In this document: positions 27,391 through 39,173 of the stretch, piece after piece
How positions within the stretch are numbered: the first letter of the stretch is position 1
Layout: the number at the start of each line of letters is the position of its first letter
From: Paragyromitra xinjiangensis
Lineage: Eukaryota; Ascomycota; Pezizomycetes; Pezizales; Discinaceae
Direction: 5' to 3'
DNA: 64,000 nucleotides
Assembly (NCBI GenBank): GCA_038503065.1
Contig: JBCAMK010000006.1
Coordinates: 1,550,001-1,614,000, forward strand
Program-made: the position numbers and the translations under genes
The notes under the pieces: generated by a model
The model's input: the letters and a program-made list of their open reading frames with translations, nothing else
Told to the model about the DNA's origin: nothing
The model's database searches: none

Positions 27391-28800
27391 GTCGAGAAGT
27401 TTTGCGAGACTAGTTAAAATGAATGGTGCTAGAATGTATTTCAAGTTGGATGATATAAGTCAAGCTTGCGAAAGAGGGTGATGTAGAAAAAAGTGAAAGT
27501 TTGGGTAACCGATATATACTCGAGTACATCTCGTTCTCTATATATATTCAGAGGGACGAAATATGGAGAACTCAAATGTAAGGTATTGTGGACCTAAAGT
27601 AACTAGAATACCTCCTTGCGTAGTCGCGATTTGTAAAGGGGTTTCATGACTTTCGGAACCTAGCATATCGAAGCTATCATAGGGTCACCCCCTCGCGTCA
27701 TGAGCGAGTGGAATTTTAAGCCCGATAACAACGACACCCTTTTTCACGCCCGATGTATTTATTTCAGCGTAGCTATGCACACAGTTGCCTTAAACTTTGG
27801 TGGTAGAGGATATGTTGCCTCCACGGGGAGGATAGCTTATCCTTTTTAGGTCCTAAAACTGCCATTTTAGTCCGGAGAAGATAGCTCTTCTGTCTGAGGA
27901 TACTGATAAAAGTCATAATCAAAGAGGGCATATATTATATCATAGGAATATCATGAGGTCTGCGCAGTGGTATCCTCTCCTGTAGATTTGGATAAAGAAT
28001 AACTTTGTAAACCAGGCCTGTTGAAGAGCAACACCGAATTCAGCATTAGCATCCATGGGTTAGTCAAACTTGGGAAATACTTTTTAAAAGTATATCTAAA
28101 GCTTATGATGACTCCATGCCGTGATAATCGTTGTGGTAGGGGAGTGGGGTTTGGAGGGTTTTCGACTCATCCCTGTCACTCTGGCCCCCACGTCGCTTCC
28201 CACGTCGCTTCCCACGTCGCTTCCCACGTCGCTTCCCCACGTCGCTTCACCCTCTCATCGCTCCCCTCTGGTAGCTTCTTCAGTTGTATGAATAGGTTAT
28301 CTGATTTAGTCTTATCTCCCTAGTGAGGATACAAGGATTACAGCCACATACTTATCCCCATAGAGTTGAACAGCTACCATCTCTCTCAAAAATCCATATT
28401 TCCTAGCTATAGGCATAGCCCGTAGTTTCACGGGGAAGTTTGAATCGTAAAATGGGTCTTTGAAGAAAATGGGTTCAGTATTGAGAAAAACACCCGCAGG
28501 GGACAATGTGCCTGCAATACAGTGGAGTCTAGAAGTGCGATAAAGATGGATTTTACATTGACTAAGTGAAAAAACCCTTAAGGGGATAGGTGCATCTGAA
28601 CTTAGGTATCCCCATTAGTACTCCCCGATACATTCTCTTTAGTGTGAGCTTTGGGTAATATAGACGTTGAAATTCCTGCATGCGACTATACGGGGCACCA
28701 AGTTTTTATTTGGGGATATCCGGCGAAGGCACAAAAATACATGCAATAAGCCGTCAGAGCACTTCATTCAAACTTCCTGTCCGGTAAACTTCTACCTAAT
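27391..28800. other. Intergenic region with minisatellite
   Basis: The region is 1.4 kb between two minus-strand genes. It contains the CACGTCGCTTCC minisatellite and several short frames without family signature, including a 64-codon minus frame at 28312-28506 that overlaps nothing conserved. Confidence 0.5.
28189..28249. repeat. 12-bp minisatellite CACGTCGCTTCC x5
   Basis: Four exact head-to-tail copies (28189-28236), one extra C, then a fifth copy whose last base is A. This is a recent tandem array in non-coding DNA. Confidence 0.93.
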
Positions 28801-31800
28801 TTAACAGATCCGTTCCTCCGGTGGCCTATACGGGACCCCAAGAATCTCGAAGATTCGCTGTATAGTCTTCTATTAATCTCTTTTATCCCCTCCATGGGTT
28901 ATTAGAATACTAAAAAAGTGGAACTAACCTTTTCGTCCTGCCCTTCAATCTTTGTCCCATCGGTCAACTTCTCCCGGTGTGCGCCCCGCATGACATTCTT
29001 GAAAAGCCCATGTTGATTCAGTCCATACCCTTTTTTCGAAGCCAGCAGTCTCATCGAGCGGTTGAAGATGTCGTTGCCGGTGAAGTATAGTAGTGCTGCT
29101 CCTCGCTCGTCCCATGGGACTACAAGGAAGTCAATTCGTCTCCACTGAGAGACACCAGAGACTTTAGAGGCACCGTGCCACTATATGGAGCTGTCAGTTT
29201 TGACCACAAGGCTTCCCGAACGATGAGATACCTTACTTTCGAACCGTCATCTCGTCCCCTCGGAATCGCAAGCCCACACTGCAAAAAATCAGCCGCAAAT
29301 AGTTTCTCCACCAGCTCATCCAGTAGTCCCGAGAGCCAGGATGCATCTGCCCCCTCCTTTGTAATCATAATATCAACATCTCCACAATCCTTAGCGCCCC
29401 TCCTATAGCTCCCTAATACCTCTAGTTGCAGCTCTGGATCTATCGATTTCGCGATTTGCGTTACAACATCCCCATGTCGTTTCACTTCGTCTCTCGGGAT
29501 CCGGCAATTGAAATCATCGTGGTGGTCTACACCGATCTTTTGTGATTGTGATAACTTCACTTTAGCCTTTAGGTCTTCAAGGGTTCTATAGCCCGTCTGG
29601 ACCCATTGGTGTGCAAGAGCGGATCTATGGGAAGGGAGGTTAAATTTTCGTTTAGCATATACATGGGTATGTGAAGAGAGAGGCTACATACCCGACACCA
29701 TAAATGCCCAAGAATAATTTCAGAGCTGCGTCTGCAGGCTCTAGCTTTGCGTAGTCAAGTTTCCTGAGATGATCTGTCCGAACTATGCCATCATTCACCA
29801 ACTTAGTTTTACTCCCTTCCAAAAAAACATACGAAATGCATACCGATCTCTTCAATTTTCTCCGCAATACTTGACCCAATATTGGATAGCCTATCGTAGT
29901 TTATCAGCACTGTATTTTTGGGGTACTGTGGGGGGGGATTATTACTCCTGCGCCTCAGATGCGAACACAATTTTTTTCTCCTGTTTTTTCAGTGTATTAA
30001 TTGCCTTCCTGTAGCTTATACTCCTCCACTGGTCTCCAGTCATCTCATAGTATTTCTGCATCTCTGATAGAATTTCAATAGTCCTTTTATTAGGATTTTC
30101 ATCACCCTCTGTCCCATCATTCTTTCGCATACACTGAAATGCCCCCTGCCATCCTCCAAGCTTCTCAAATTTACTCATTTTGGACGCGAGCTTCTTCTTT
30201 TTGGCGCGAGTGAGAGATTCTTCGTCTTCAGAAGATGTATCCCGTTGGATGCTTGAATCTTTTTGGCCCAGGTCATCGTCATCATCTAACGATGGCTATG
30301 GTCGGGTCAATTTTTTAGGCAAATAAAAAACGAGTGATATTCCATGACTGTGTGAATAAACTGGAAGATGGTATGAATGAGGGGCTTACAAGGTTGCCCA
30401 TCTTTTGAGCTTCTTCAATCATTATATCTAGCTCATTTTTTGACCTCTTGCATACCTCCTCCGTCGTTAATCCCTCTAGCACCCTTTGTTCGGAGATTGG
30501 CTGAGGTGTCTGTGCAGAAACGCCAGGGGTCATCGCGGCGGTTCTCGGTGCTTTGGGTGCCATGCCCTTCGGCAGCCCCCGATCAAGTGCCAGTTTCTGT
30601 GCCGTCACAGTAGTATTAGAAGTTAATGTGACCCCAAACCCTTCGGGTGATGTCTCAGAAAGTTGACTTGTTGAGCAGGGAGTTGAGGTTGGCTCTTGCA
30701 TACTGTATATCTCGTCAGCCGTCCGTCCACTGGTAATATGGATTGAATGGGAAGCAACCTTCGCTGAGTCTCGGATATCCGTTTGGACCTCTTTGGCTTT
30801 ATCTGCAGATTCTGCACAGGAGTAGCAGAGGAAGAGGCAGCGGGGCTAGATAGTTCTGGAAGTTGGGGAGATGATGTTGGTTCATTACCCGGAACTTTAT
30901 ATTGGGGTTGATCGTAGCTGACAATACGGTTGAAATCGAGGCAATCGCCGATAAAGTTATCGTTGACGACGATTATATGCTCCTACAGTATTTTTTTTGC
31001 TGATTCAGATCTCTGCTCAATAAGATAGTAACGATAGGTCGACAGATGGAGGGGGGAATCAGAAAGATGGGGGTAATACAGGAATACTATCTTGCTTGAG
31101 ATACTTCAGCGCATCTTCATAATTCAAGCGAGAGTCTACGATGACATGCGTGATGTCTTCCAAGCACAAGTACCATCAGTCACGATACTTATTTTACTGG
31201 GGACAACGATAAAGGTATATATTTCGATATTAACATATACATACTTTTCTCTCTCCATTCATTTAGACAAAATCCGCCATGCTCATCTGTCTTTTGCACT
31301 CTAAACTTCCGTACTGGATTCTTCAGATCATTCGGGATGAAATCTGTCCTCCGTTAGCACTATCCTCCCTATTGGCATCTCCTGGTGGGGAGCGGAGAAA
31401 CATTGTGTCTATACAGAAATATAAATCTTTGAATATCAACTTTCTCGCACTCGGTGTTGGCGTCGCCTTCGCTGCTCTCTTCCGCTTCGCCACCTTCCCG
31501 TCTGCTGATGAACCAAGCATTCGTGACGACTCAGGGGGTGGAGAATGTCGTGGTAGAGTTAAGACAGGGGGTGATGGAAGTGAAAGAAGCGGTGCTGTTG
31601 GAGCCATTGAAGCTAGACTTGTAGACTCTGGAAGTGGCATTGTGGACGCCCTCGTGATTTTAGGTACTCCGGGTGCTCCAGGTGTAGCAGTCGATGCGCG
31701 GGTACTCCTCGGTATAGAACGCTTAGCAGTATTTCGCTGATTTCGGCTTGCAGCGAGAAGGAGAGTAACTTCGCTGGTTTCGGGAGGGTCGTCGTCCGTG

Positions 31801-31868
31801 GGGATTGAGTAAAGGCCGTCGAAGAAACGCTCCTTGTCGGTGCGCTTGTCAGCAGATTCCCAGTCCAT
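28801..31868 (-). CDS. POL4: Family X DNA polymerase with BRCT domain (Pol4/lambda type)
   Basis: The gene encodes a gap-filling polymerase for end joining and base-excision repair. From 31868 the order is: a Ser/Pro/Thr-rich N-terminus; a BRCT domain (KLIFKDLYFYFIPNDLKNPVRKF, HVIVDSRLNYEDALKYLKQDSIP, NFIGDCLDFNRIVSYDQPQY); a long linker; the 8-kDa region (FEKLGGW, DQWRSISYRKAINTLKK); LEPADAALKLFLGIYGVG with HAQWVQTGYRTLEDL; and the palm with LEVLGSYRRGAKDCGDVDIMIT holding the paired catalytic Asp, the third Asp in WRRIDFLVVPWDERGAALLYFTGN, then SKKGYGLNQHGLF. It ends IFEILGVPYRPPEERIC. The many small exons join in frame in the conserved part; boundaries in the linker (30200-30900) are uncertain. 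It lies head-to-head with the Hst3/4 sirtuin. Confidence 0.92.
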
Positions 31869-33428
31869 GACAGTAACCTTGGGAGGGAATGGCAGCTAGA
31901 TGCTTAAATAAACCGAGAGAGCCAAGTTAGTGAGTCAAACGTCCATAATTACATGTAAAGCATGAATTCTGTAGTCAAGGGGTGGTTAGTGTCCAGGTTG
32001 ATTGACTCTGTGGGAGCAGGCATTCATTCCTGTTCACCAAATCCGGAGGTTGTCGCGTCTGGAGATGTCGCCAAGTCATTTCACGTGACGTTACCTAACG
32101 CACCACACTTGTAATACCACAGAAATACAGAGACATGGATATAAGCTATTGGAAGGCCAATGCCAAAATCACGGCTATGGTTCTTGAGAGAGTTTATTTC
32201 TCACGGTCTGGACGGATCGTGGTAAGCGTGCAACCCAATTCGGTTTACTCGGGTTGCTTCTAAGCTTACGTGTATGTATTGGCCAAGCCACTGAAAATGA
32301 GATTGGATAGCGATTAGGGGAATTGCGTTCAGCATTAAGGATGAACTTTAGGCGTCTCCGAGTGGAATCTAAGTTCTAATCATTCCAGCTCAATTTAGGG
32401 GGAAATCTGGCTGCCGAAATGTATGAGTGATATCCCATGACGGGGGGGTCCAGAGCTCAGAATATCTTGCCCACACTCTAGAATCCAGCCTGCATACACT
32501 CCATTTCCCCTCCTCCACCATGCGGCTGAGAGAATGTTTTGCGGGGCAGTCGGTTGACAGCATTGCCAAGCTATGTCTCGCATGGGGAACCTCAACCCTA
32601 GCCCCAATAGAATCTAGGGTAACGGGAAAGGGCAGGGGCCCTGGTACACTACCTACTACATCATCTATGCTGTGCACCTGCGCCAGGTTCTTAACATAGG
32701 CCGAAACCTTCCGGCAGTTGACCCACAATCTGTCGCCGATCGCCTCTCTGGTGGAGAGGTGAGTGAAGGACACGATGAAAGTGCACGTAATCAGCCGTAT
32801 GCCATATACGATTTCTTTTGCATTCCAGGACCACGACGGGGGAAGAGGCGGGAGGGGGAGGACTTGAGGACGGAGTGGAGAGAGAATTGCATTCCATGCG
32901 GGACGACGAAAGCCGTAGCGATAGAAATACATTATCAACAGACACGAATACCTCGCATAACAAGGAACCGAATGGGAGTGGGGAAGGCGCTGAAAGTAAT
33001 GCGGCGGATTAAACGCCGCGGCCCCGGTGCGGGCCAGCTGAGCCGAAGGAACACCTCAGGCTTCAGTGGAGAACAACATCAGCAGTGGTTTGTTGTTATT
33101 ATTCTTGAAACGCCGTGCCAAGGTCCAGCAGCGTCGTTCTGTGTCCCGCTGCTGCTTCCGCTGCTGCTGCGGGAGCATCTAGTTAACCTTACGTCGTAGC
33201 CAAAGCAAAGCCCTCTGTTAGCTCCCCTTCCCTTCGAGCCTTCCCTCATTGTATTTTTACCTACATATCTCACGCTCGTTGTTGCCTTCCTCTTCTCCGC
33301 CTCCCTCCTCCCTTAACATCACCATCACCATCACCATCACCATCATCGTTCCCCTCCTCTCCTCCTACTTTCTATCCCATCCTCACCATCACTCATTCGC
33401 TCACTACGCTGCAACTACTAATCATACA
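31869..33428. promoter_or_regulatory. Divergent intergenic region POL4 / hst4
   Basis: The region is 1.56 kb. Overlapping open frames of 175-182 codons on both strands at 32390-33199 share no domain and look like GC-rich chance frames. A TACATGTA site lies at 31950-31957, about 80 bp before the POL4 start, and a pyrimidine tract with an ATC/CAC repeat (33317-33347) precedes hst4. Confidence 0.5.
33317..33347. repeat. CAC/ATC trinucleotide repeat in leader
   Basis: Repeated ATCACC hexamers lie in the pyrimidine-rich leader about 90 bp upstream of the sirtuin start codon. Confidence 0.75.
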
Positions 33429-35170
33429 ATGCAAAATGGCTCCGAGCCTCCACCAAAGAGGCAAAAGACCTCGTCTGCTGTTGCTGCTGCCACAGCCGTC
33501 GCTCCCACGGTCGCTCCTGTCGAAACCCTCGCCAGAAAACCACCCCAACACTTGGACTTACGGTTCCCACCTTCCGATCCTGCTGGGCTAAAAACACATA
33601 AACGTTCCGTCGACGTTCTCTTGAAGCTACTACGCAAGAAGAAGAAAATAGTGGTCATTGCAGGAGCAGGCATTTCTGTTGGAGCTGGAAGTAGGATCCT
33701 CCCCTTTCTTTTGTTTTTATTGTGGTCCTCTGCCACTTGGTTCCCGTAAGGTTTCACCAGATGCTTACTAAGCGCCACCTTGCTACAGTTCCTGATTTCC
33801 GATCCTCCAATGGGCTCTTTTCTTCACTGCGCACAGATATGAAGCTTAAGACATCAGGGAAACAGTTATTTGACGCTTCGGTCTACAAGGATGACCAACT
33901 CACATCATCTTTTCACGATATGGTTCGCAATCTCCACACCATGACCGCCAATGCGTCGCCGACCGAGTTCCACCACCTGTTGGCGACATTAGCGAACCAG
34001 GGAAGACTACTCCGCCTATATTCGCAGAATGTGGATTGCATTGATACACAACTGGAGCCTTTAAAAACAGCAGTGCCGCTTGGAAATAAAGGTCCTTGGC
34101 CGCGAACCATTCAATTGCATGGGGGGCTGGAAAAAATGGTCTGTTCTAAGTGTGGGTGGCTGGCCGCCTTCAACGCGACTTTGTTTAGGGGATCGGAGCC
34201 TCCGGACTGCACGGAATGTGAAGAGATGGATACGGTTAGAGGGGTAGCAGGAAAACGAGCGCTTGGCGTCGGGAAATTAAGACCGAGGATCGTGTTGTAC
34301 AACGAGTTCAACCCTGACGCGGAAGCGATTGGTGCGGTAACTAAAGCCGACTTGAAGGCGCGTCCGGACTGCCTGATCGTCGTCGGCACCAGCCTCAAGG
34401 TGCCCGGTGTGCGAAGGATTGTAAGGGAGATGTGTGGTGTGGTTCGGGACTACCGGGGTGGGATGACCGTATGGATCAATGAGGATGACCCGCCTGTTGG
34501 AAAGGATTTCGATGGCATCTTTGATCTTATTGTGCGCGGAGATTGTGAGAAAGTGGCAAGGATAGCAGATATGCCAAGGTGGGATGGCAGCGAACCGCCT
34601 CCACCAACAGAGTCCGAGACAGACAGCGATAGCTGTGGTTCATTCATCGAGCTGGATCAAAACGAGCCCCGTAGGAACAGCGACACTGTGGAAGTCCGCA
34701 TTTCTCAACCTCCCCACATCACTCAACTCCCCAGCCCATCTATAAGCCCACCTCCGAAATCGAAAGGTGCACGAAAAAGACCGGCTCCAGACTCGAAAAC
34801 AGATCCACCAGCAAAGAAGGCGAGAGGGGAAGCAAAATCCACGGTTGTAGCTACAAAGGCCAAACCTGAAAGAAAGGGGACTATTGTAACTGCTTTCAAA
34901 GCGGTCAGGAAGGCTGTATCTGTGGTTGGGGGTGTGAAAGCAACGAAGCCAAAAGCGGTGCCAAAAGCACCAAGAGTGACAAAAGCGATGAATACAGCGG
35001 CTGCGAAGAAGATGGCTGCTTCAGTTGTAATCCCGGCGAAACACGAAGTTATTACTGTTGCTATGCCACCTATGCCAACGATGGCCGTGATCCCGCCGTC
35101 TCCTACTTCAGTTGTTTCGTTTAGTAGTGAGAGGAGTTCGAGTATCCCAATTGCCAGTTTACTCAACTGA
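33429..35170 (+). CDS. hst4: Hst3/Hst4-type NAD-dependent histone deacetylase
   Basis: A 547-residue sirtuin has two exons (33429-33690, 33789-35170). In this subfamily the substrate is acetylated Lys56 of histone H3, removed after S phase. The NAD-binding GAGIS...GIPDFRSSNG is rebuilt exactly across the intron. YSQNVDCID, the catalytic His in TIQLHGGLEKMVC (about residue 198), the zinc pairs CSKC and CTEC, LRPRIVLYNEFNPDAEAIGA and VVGTSLKVPGVRRIVREM follow; the last two separate Hst3/4 from Sir2 and Hst2. After the domain comes an acidic patch and a long Lys/Ala/Pro-rich tail with nuclear-localisation character (ARKRPAPDSK). The start is preceded by a pyrimidine-rich leader. Assignment to Hst3 versus Hst4 is not possible. 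Confidence 0.93.
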
Positions 35171-36415
35171 AGGGAATATTTGTATAAATATATTTTCGGG
35201 TGGACGTTTGAAGGACTAGGATTGGAGTTATGGGTGTTTTTCGTTATGGTTATATTTTAAGTTTAGGGAACATGGAGATTGGTGGAGATGGGGGGAACAC
35301 GCACACGGCGGCTGAATCCAAATCTCAACCCTGCCTGGGCTTGTACTACCTACTTTAAGCCATGATGCCCGGAAAGGAGGTGCCGAGAGAGGAATCAAAA
35401 TAATGGGATGTATATACGGAGAAGACGAGGGACATTGGTTGATGTCTGCGCTGCGGGACTTGGGGGGGGTTTTTTCTCTTTTTTTCTTTTTTTCTTTCGC
35501 TCTTTAGTAGAGAATTCGTGACCGGCACATTTTTCTCTTCCATTTGCTTTTTTTCTTCCGTTAGGCTTTGTCCATTTGAGACCAACCCTAGATACTTCTT
35601 TTGGGTGTTTTTGCTATTTTTGTTTTGATCGTTTTTGTTAAACCGGGTGTCTAGGCTGTCCCGAGGGCGTTACGAGGTTTTTGGATTGCAATGGATTTGA
35701 GTATTCCCGGTACTTTGTGGTGCCTGGATTGTACATGCAAGGAGTGGATGTAGGAGAGGAGGTATATAATGTACACGTGTACATATTGTAGTGTTGTGAA
35801 TCACAGAGGGTTTTCGCGTTGGGATACCAGGGAATTGATTCATGTCGTGGCACAAGTTTCGTACGTGTTTGCACGGGTGGAAGGGAGGGCGTTTGGGTGT
35901 TCTATCTCAAGATTAAACATAACGAAATTTACTGGCTGAAAAGGGAGACGGCTTAAACACAGCAATATGGTATGCAGCGTACTTACATGTACATAGTTGC
36001 TGCTGCTTTTGATAGCTAGGAATCGGGTAAAAGCTCATCATGTAATGTCACTCGGTTTAATCTTGATGACTATTGGATAATGCCTCTTGATGTTCCCGTT
36101 GGTCATATTCTCGTGTTCGTCACATTTTTCGCTTGTTTCCCCTTTAGATTTCCCGTAGGCTCTCGTCTCTTTGGGGTTGATACTTAGGTTTAGTGTTCTA
36201 AATACCAAAAGGCCTGTGACGTTATTGCTATGTAGCGTCATCCTGTTCAGCCCCAGCGAGGTCTACCTATAAAATACAAGAGAACATGGTAAATGCGATG
36301 AGAGCCTGTCGATATTTTCTCAGAAATAACCATCGAAATCAAATACACTGTTGCTAACTGGGTCTAGCAAAACACATCAGACTTTGTAGAGCTGCTACAA
36401 TTCCGGCGCCTTGTC
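35171..36415. other. Convergent intergenic region
   Basis: No gene is visible. It holds T-rich and TTTCTTT runs near 35470-35500, a 16-bp perfect palindrome at 35769-35784 and a TACATGTA site at 35984-35991. Confidence 0.55.
35769..35784. repeat. Perfect 16-bp palindrome
   Basis: ATGTACACGTGTACAT is fully self-complementary and centred on the E-box core CACGTG. It lies between two convergent genes. Confidence 0.8.
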
Positions 36416-37852
36416 TCAATAAGCCCTTCTTGCGCCAAATCCTTCCCAAGCACTGTCAAACCCAGCCCCAAAAACCCACTGCGCGGAGCCATCCCCTATA
36501 TCCTCACTTGCATCCATACACATTGCCGCTAGCTTCACCCACATGTCTTCCTTCATTAGCATCCCGTTCTTACCATCGGGATACTTCCCACACACTTTCT
36601 CCCCATGTGCGAGGGCTCTGATCGTCTTAACTGTGTGTCCATCATCTCCCTTCTTAATCCCACGCTCGATTATACCAAGCCATGGATTTGCATTACCAAC
36701 GGCGCTGCCGCTACCAGTAGCACTCGAATTGACGCTGTGTGGAATTTTCGGGGTGTAGTTCTCGACTTCGGACAGGAGAAGAGGAGGAGCTCCCATTGCA
36801 ACATACAAGAATAAATCAAACCTCGTCTTCCACTCAACCAGTCTCGCCTTATTCTCTGCGCTGAGCCAAGGTTGGGCATTAAATGTAGTTAAGAAGATGG
36901 ATGTCGTAAGAGAGTGGACTAAGAAAAAGTCGAGCTTGTAGGCTTTATCAGCACGAATAGCACCACCGACAATTTGTGCGGAGAGGTCGATCGACTCTGC
37001 CGTCTTTTTCTCTATTTGATCAACCGGCACGTGAAACTGACGCGCGTAATGGATTATTGGAGCGGGTGAGGAGGCGAGGAGTGTTTTCCAATGTATGGGG
37101 TTTGGGTTCTCTGTCGTGATCTTTCTGACTCTGGGATCGTTGTAGAGGCCGTCGAGAAGTTCACGGAGAGTCTTCTCATCAGCGGGTGTTTCGAGCTCCT
37201 GCTCACACTTTAGGAGGAAATCCAGTGCATCCAAGTCATCGGCCACGGCCATAGCTATGCCTTCCGGGATGAGCGCCGGGAGCCCAAATTCGAGGCCATA
37301 CCCGATATGAATAAGAGGGTGGTACAACCCCGCAAAGCATTTTGCCAAAAATTCGTCTGCTTTCTCATCTCTCCCAAATAGCCTCTTATTAATCATTTGC
37401 TCGTATCCAGTCTCGTCCATCTCCTTCTGGAGGAACTCTAGGAAATCTGAATAACATTCGTCCTTCCCCGCAAATTGATCCCATTTCTTCGGGTCTGTGA
37501 TATCGGCGATGATCTCGGGGTGGGTGTCGGGTTTTGGGCGTTGGTTGTGCTTTTCTCGGTCGTAGTGAGCTTGGAGCGTGCTAGAGGAAGCACCGAAATC
37601 CCAACAGGCGAGAATGGCGTGCACTATATGGTTGTGGAATTCTGGAGGTGCAGACTTATTAATATAGAACGTACGAAAGGAGGATAATGGGGAGAACTTA
37701 CTGCGTGAATCAAAGAAACCATGCAATTCATCGTGGTTTTTCTGTAAGAGATTGTTGGCGGTTTTTGTAGTCTCGGGAGTGATGCCAGGGAAGTTCATGA
37801 GACCCGGTTTTTCGGCGGATAGGGAGAACTGATTTTTTCTTTCAATAGACAT
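36416..37852 (-). CDS. Questin-oxidase-like protein (AflY/GedK family)
   Basis: The family (DUF4243) includes Baeyer-Villiger-type enzymes that open anthraquinone rings in aflatoxin and geodin pathways. From MSIERKNQF the open frame runs through, but an intron GTAAGT...CCAG in the early part (about 37710-37650) is likely, joining DSR to KFHNHIVHAILACWDFGAS; its length is a multiple of three, so the frame stays open either way. Family motifs are HNHIVHAILACWDFGAS, NQRPKP near the N-terminus, FLAKCFAGLYHPLIHIGYGLEFGLPALIPEGIAMA, and the C-terminal VKTIRALAHGEKV and DMWVKLAAMCMD. No polyketide synthase or other pathway gene lies nearby, so a role in secondary metabolism is not shown here. The substrate is unknown. 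Confidence 0.85.
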   Translation of the reverse strand: MSIERKNQFSLSAEKPGLMNFPGITPETTKTANNLLQKNHDELHGFFDSRSKFSPLSSFRTFYINKSAPPEFHNHIVHAILACWDFGASSSTLQAHYDREKHNQRPKPDTHPEIIADITDPKKWDQFAGKDECYSDFLEFLQKEMDETGYEQMINKRLFGRDEKADEFLAKCFAGLYHPLIHIGYGLEFGLPALIPEGIAMAVADDLDALDFLLKCEQELETPADEKTLRELLDGLYNDPRVRKITTENPNPIHWKTLLASSPAPIIHYARQFHVPVDQIEKKTAESIDLSAQIVGGAIRADKAYKLDFFLVHSLTTSIFLTTFNAQPWLSAENKARLVEWKTRFDLFLYVAMGAPPLLLSEVENYTPKIPHSVNSSATGSGSAVGNANPWLGIIERGIKKGDDGHTVKTIRALAHGEKVCGKYPDGKNGMLMKEDMWVKLAAMCMDASEDIGDGSAQWVFGAGFDSAWEGFGARRAY

Positions 37853-39173
37853 GGTTTTTTCTTCTTGCTATGAGGGTGGATATTGAAGAGGATATATTTT
37901 CTGCGGTACGTTGAAGTAGTGTGATAAAGGTGCTTGGAAGGCGCTACAGAATGTATGAATTGAAGGAATCTACCTCATATATATACACAAGTCAAAAGCA
38001 CTTGATACTCTACCCGTGGTGGAACAAGTAGAGTAATATTGTAAAGCTTAACAGCCACTAGGTGCCAAATCCAAAATAACGGCCGAAAGATCTCCGCTAC
38101 CAGATCGATAGCAAAGCTTCCAATATCTGTTGCTACACTGTAGAGAACGTACGGTATGCATCATACCGTAACCACTGCTAACCGCCGTACGGTTCTTCTC
38201 TCGGCCGAGTCTGGGGTCGACTGGCAAACGTCAACGTATCGCGCTTTTGTACGTCATACCCCGGAAGCTTAAGCCGTTGGATTCTTGCACGCGAAGATCG
38301 CCAGTAAAAATTACTTGTAACCTCAGGAATGCATATTTCTATAGAAAGGTATCATGGTGGTATACGTAGGGTTGATTCCAGGACGTTTTATCCTAATCAC
38401 CAGATAACACTATGCCAAATGAGTGCTTGGATGTACTGTAGCCTTGTTCATAACAGCCTGGGAGTAGGTACCAGCGCTATTTTATCATCACCAAATATCA
38501 CTCGCCAATACATTACAGTACCAGAAAGGGGGGTGGTTTTGCAACTGTCGTGCTACTGTAGCGCAACCATAGGCTGTGAAAGCAAAGCTTGTTGAGAAAG
38601 CGCGCATAACGCCTCGCCAAAATCTCAAAATTATTTAGCGAAAAATATTATCTGCGTGGCCTTAATGTCCTCCGGCTACTAGATTCCCCGTTTCCTTCGC
38701 TTCTCTCTCTTATTACATACTAGGGGCTGCCCATGTGTTACTACATGGACGTCGGCAGGGGAAAGTAGTAGCCTGAGGAGGGTACATGTAGATTTGACGG
38801 TAAAGGTATATCGGCTCACGGTGACTCCCTCTCATCTATTCGGCACATCAAGCCAGTTAAGAGTCCACTCGGTTGAGAAGCAAAAAATTCCTCACTTCTC
38901 ACTTCACTCGCTTCGCTCGGGCTTCTCAACCTTGCCTCGTGATATACATGTACTACATGTACCTACCTAGAATCAATTACATTACATACATGTAATTTCC
39001 TTAATTATGAGCGTACATGTAATTCGGGAGGGTAACCCCAAGTTTCTGTCCTTTTACATATTTTATATATATAGATTCCTTGATTTTTTGTGACCGGGGT
39101 GTGTGTGGGTGTGTGTGTAGGTAGGAGGAAATTCATCATCATCGTCACTGTAAATCTCATCTACCTCCTCCCA
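37853..39173. other. Intergenic region with TACATGTA cluster and hairpin
   Basis: The region is 1.3 kb without a gene. It includes five TACATGTA copies (38783, 38945, 38954, 38987, 39014) and an 11-bp inverted repeat at 38871-38931. A GT-rich run lies near 39100-39120. Confidence 0.6.
38871..38931. repeat. Inverted repeat, 11-bp arms
   Basis: GGTTGAGAAGC at 38871-38881 faces GCTTCTCAACC at 38921-38931 across a 39-nt loop. It could form a stem-loop or be the ends of a small element. It lies next to the TACATGTA cluster. Confidence 0.7.

Noticed and set aside
28312..28506. 64-codon minus frame
   Set aside because: Protein-like in places but no family match and no start or splice support.
32390..33199. 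Overlapping frames of 175-182 codons on both strands upstream of hst4
   Set aside because: No domain, low-complexity composition and mutual overlap point to chance frames in GC-rich DNA.
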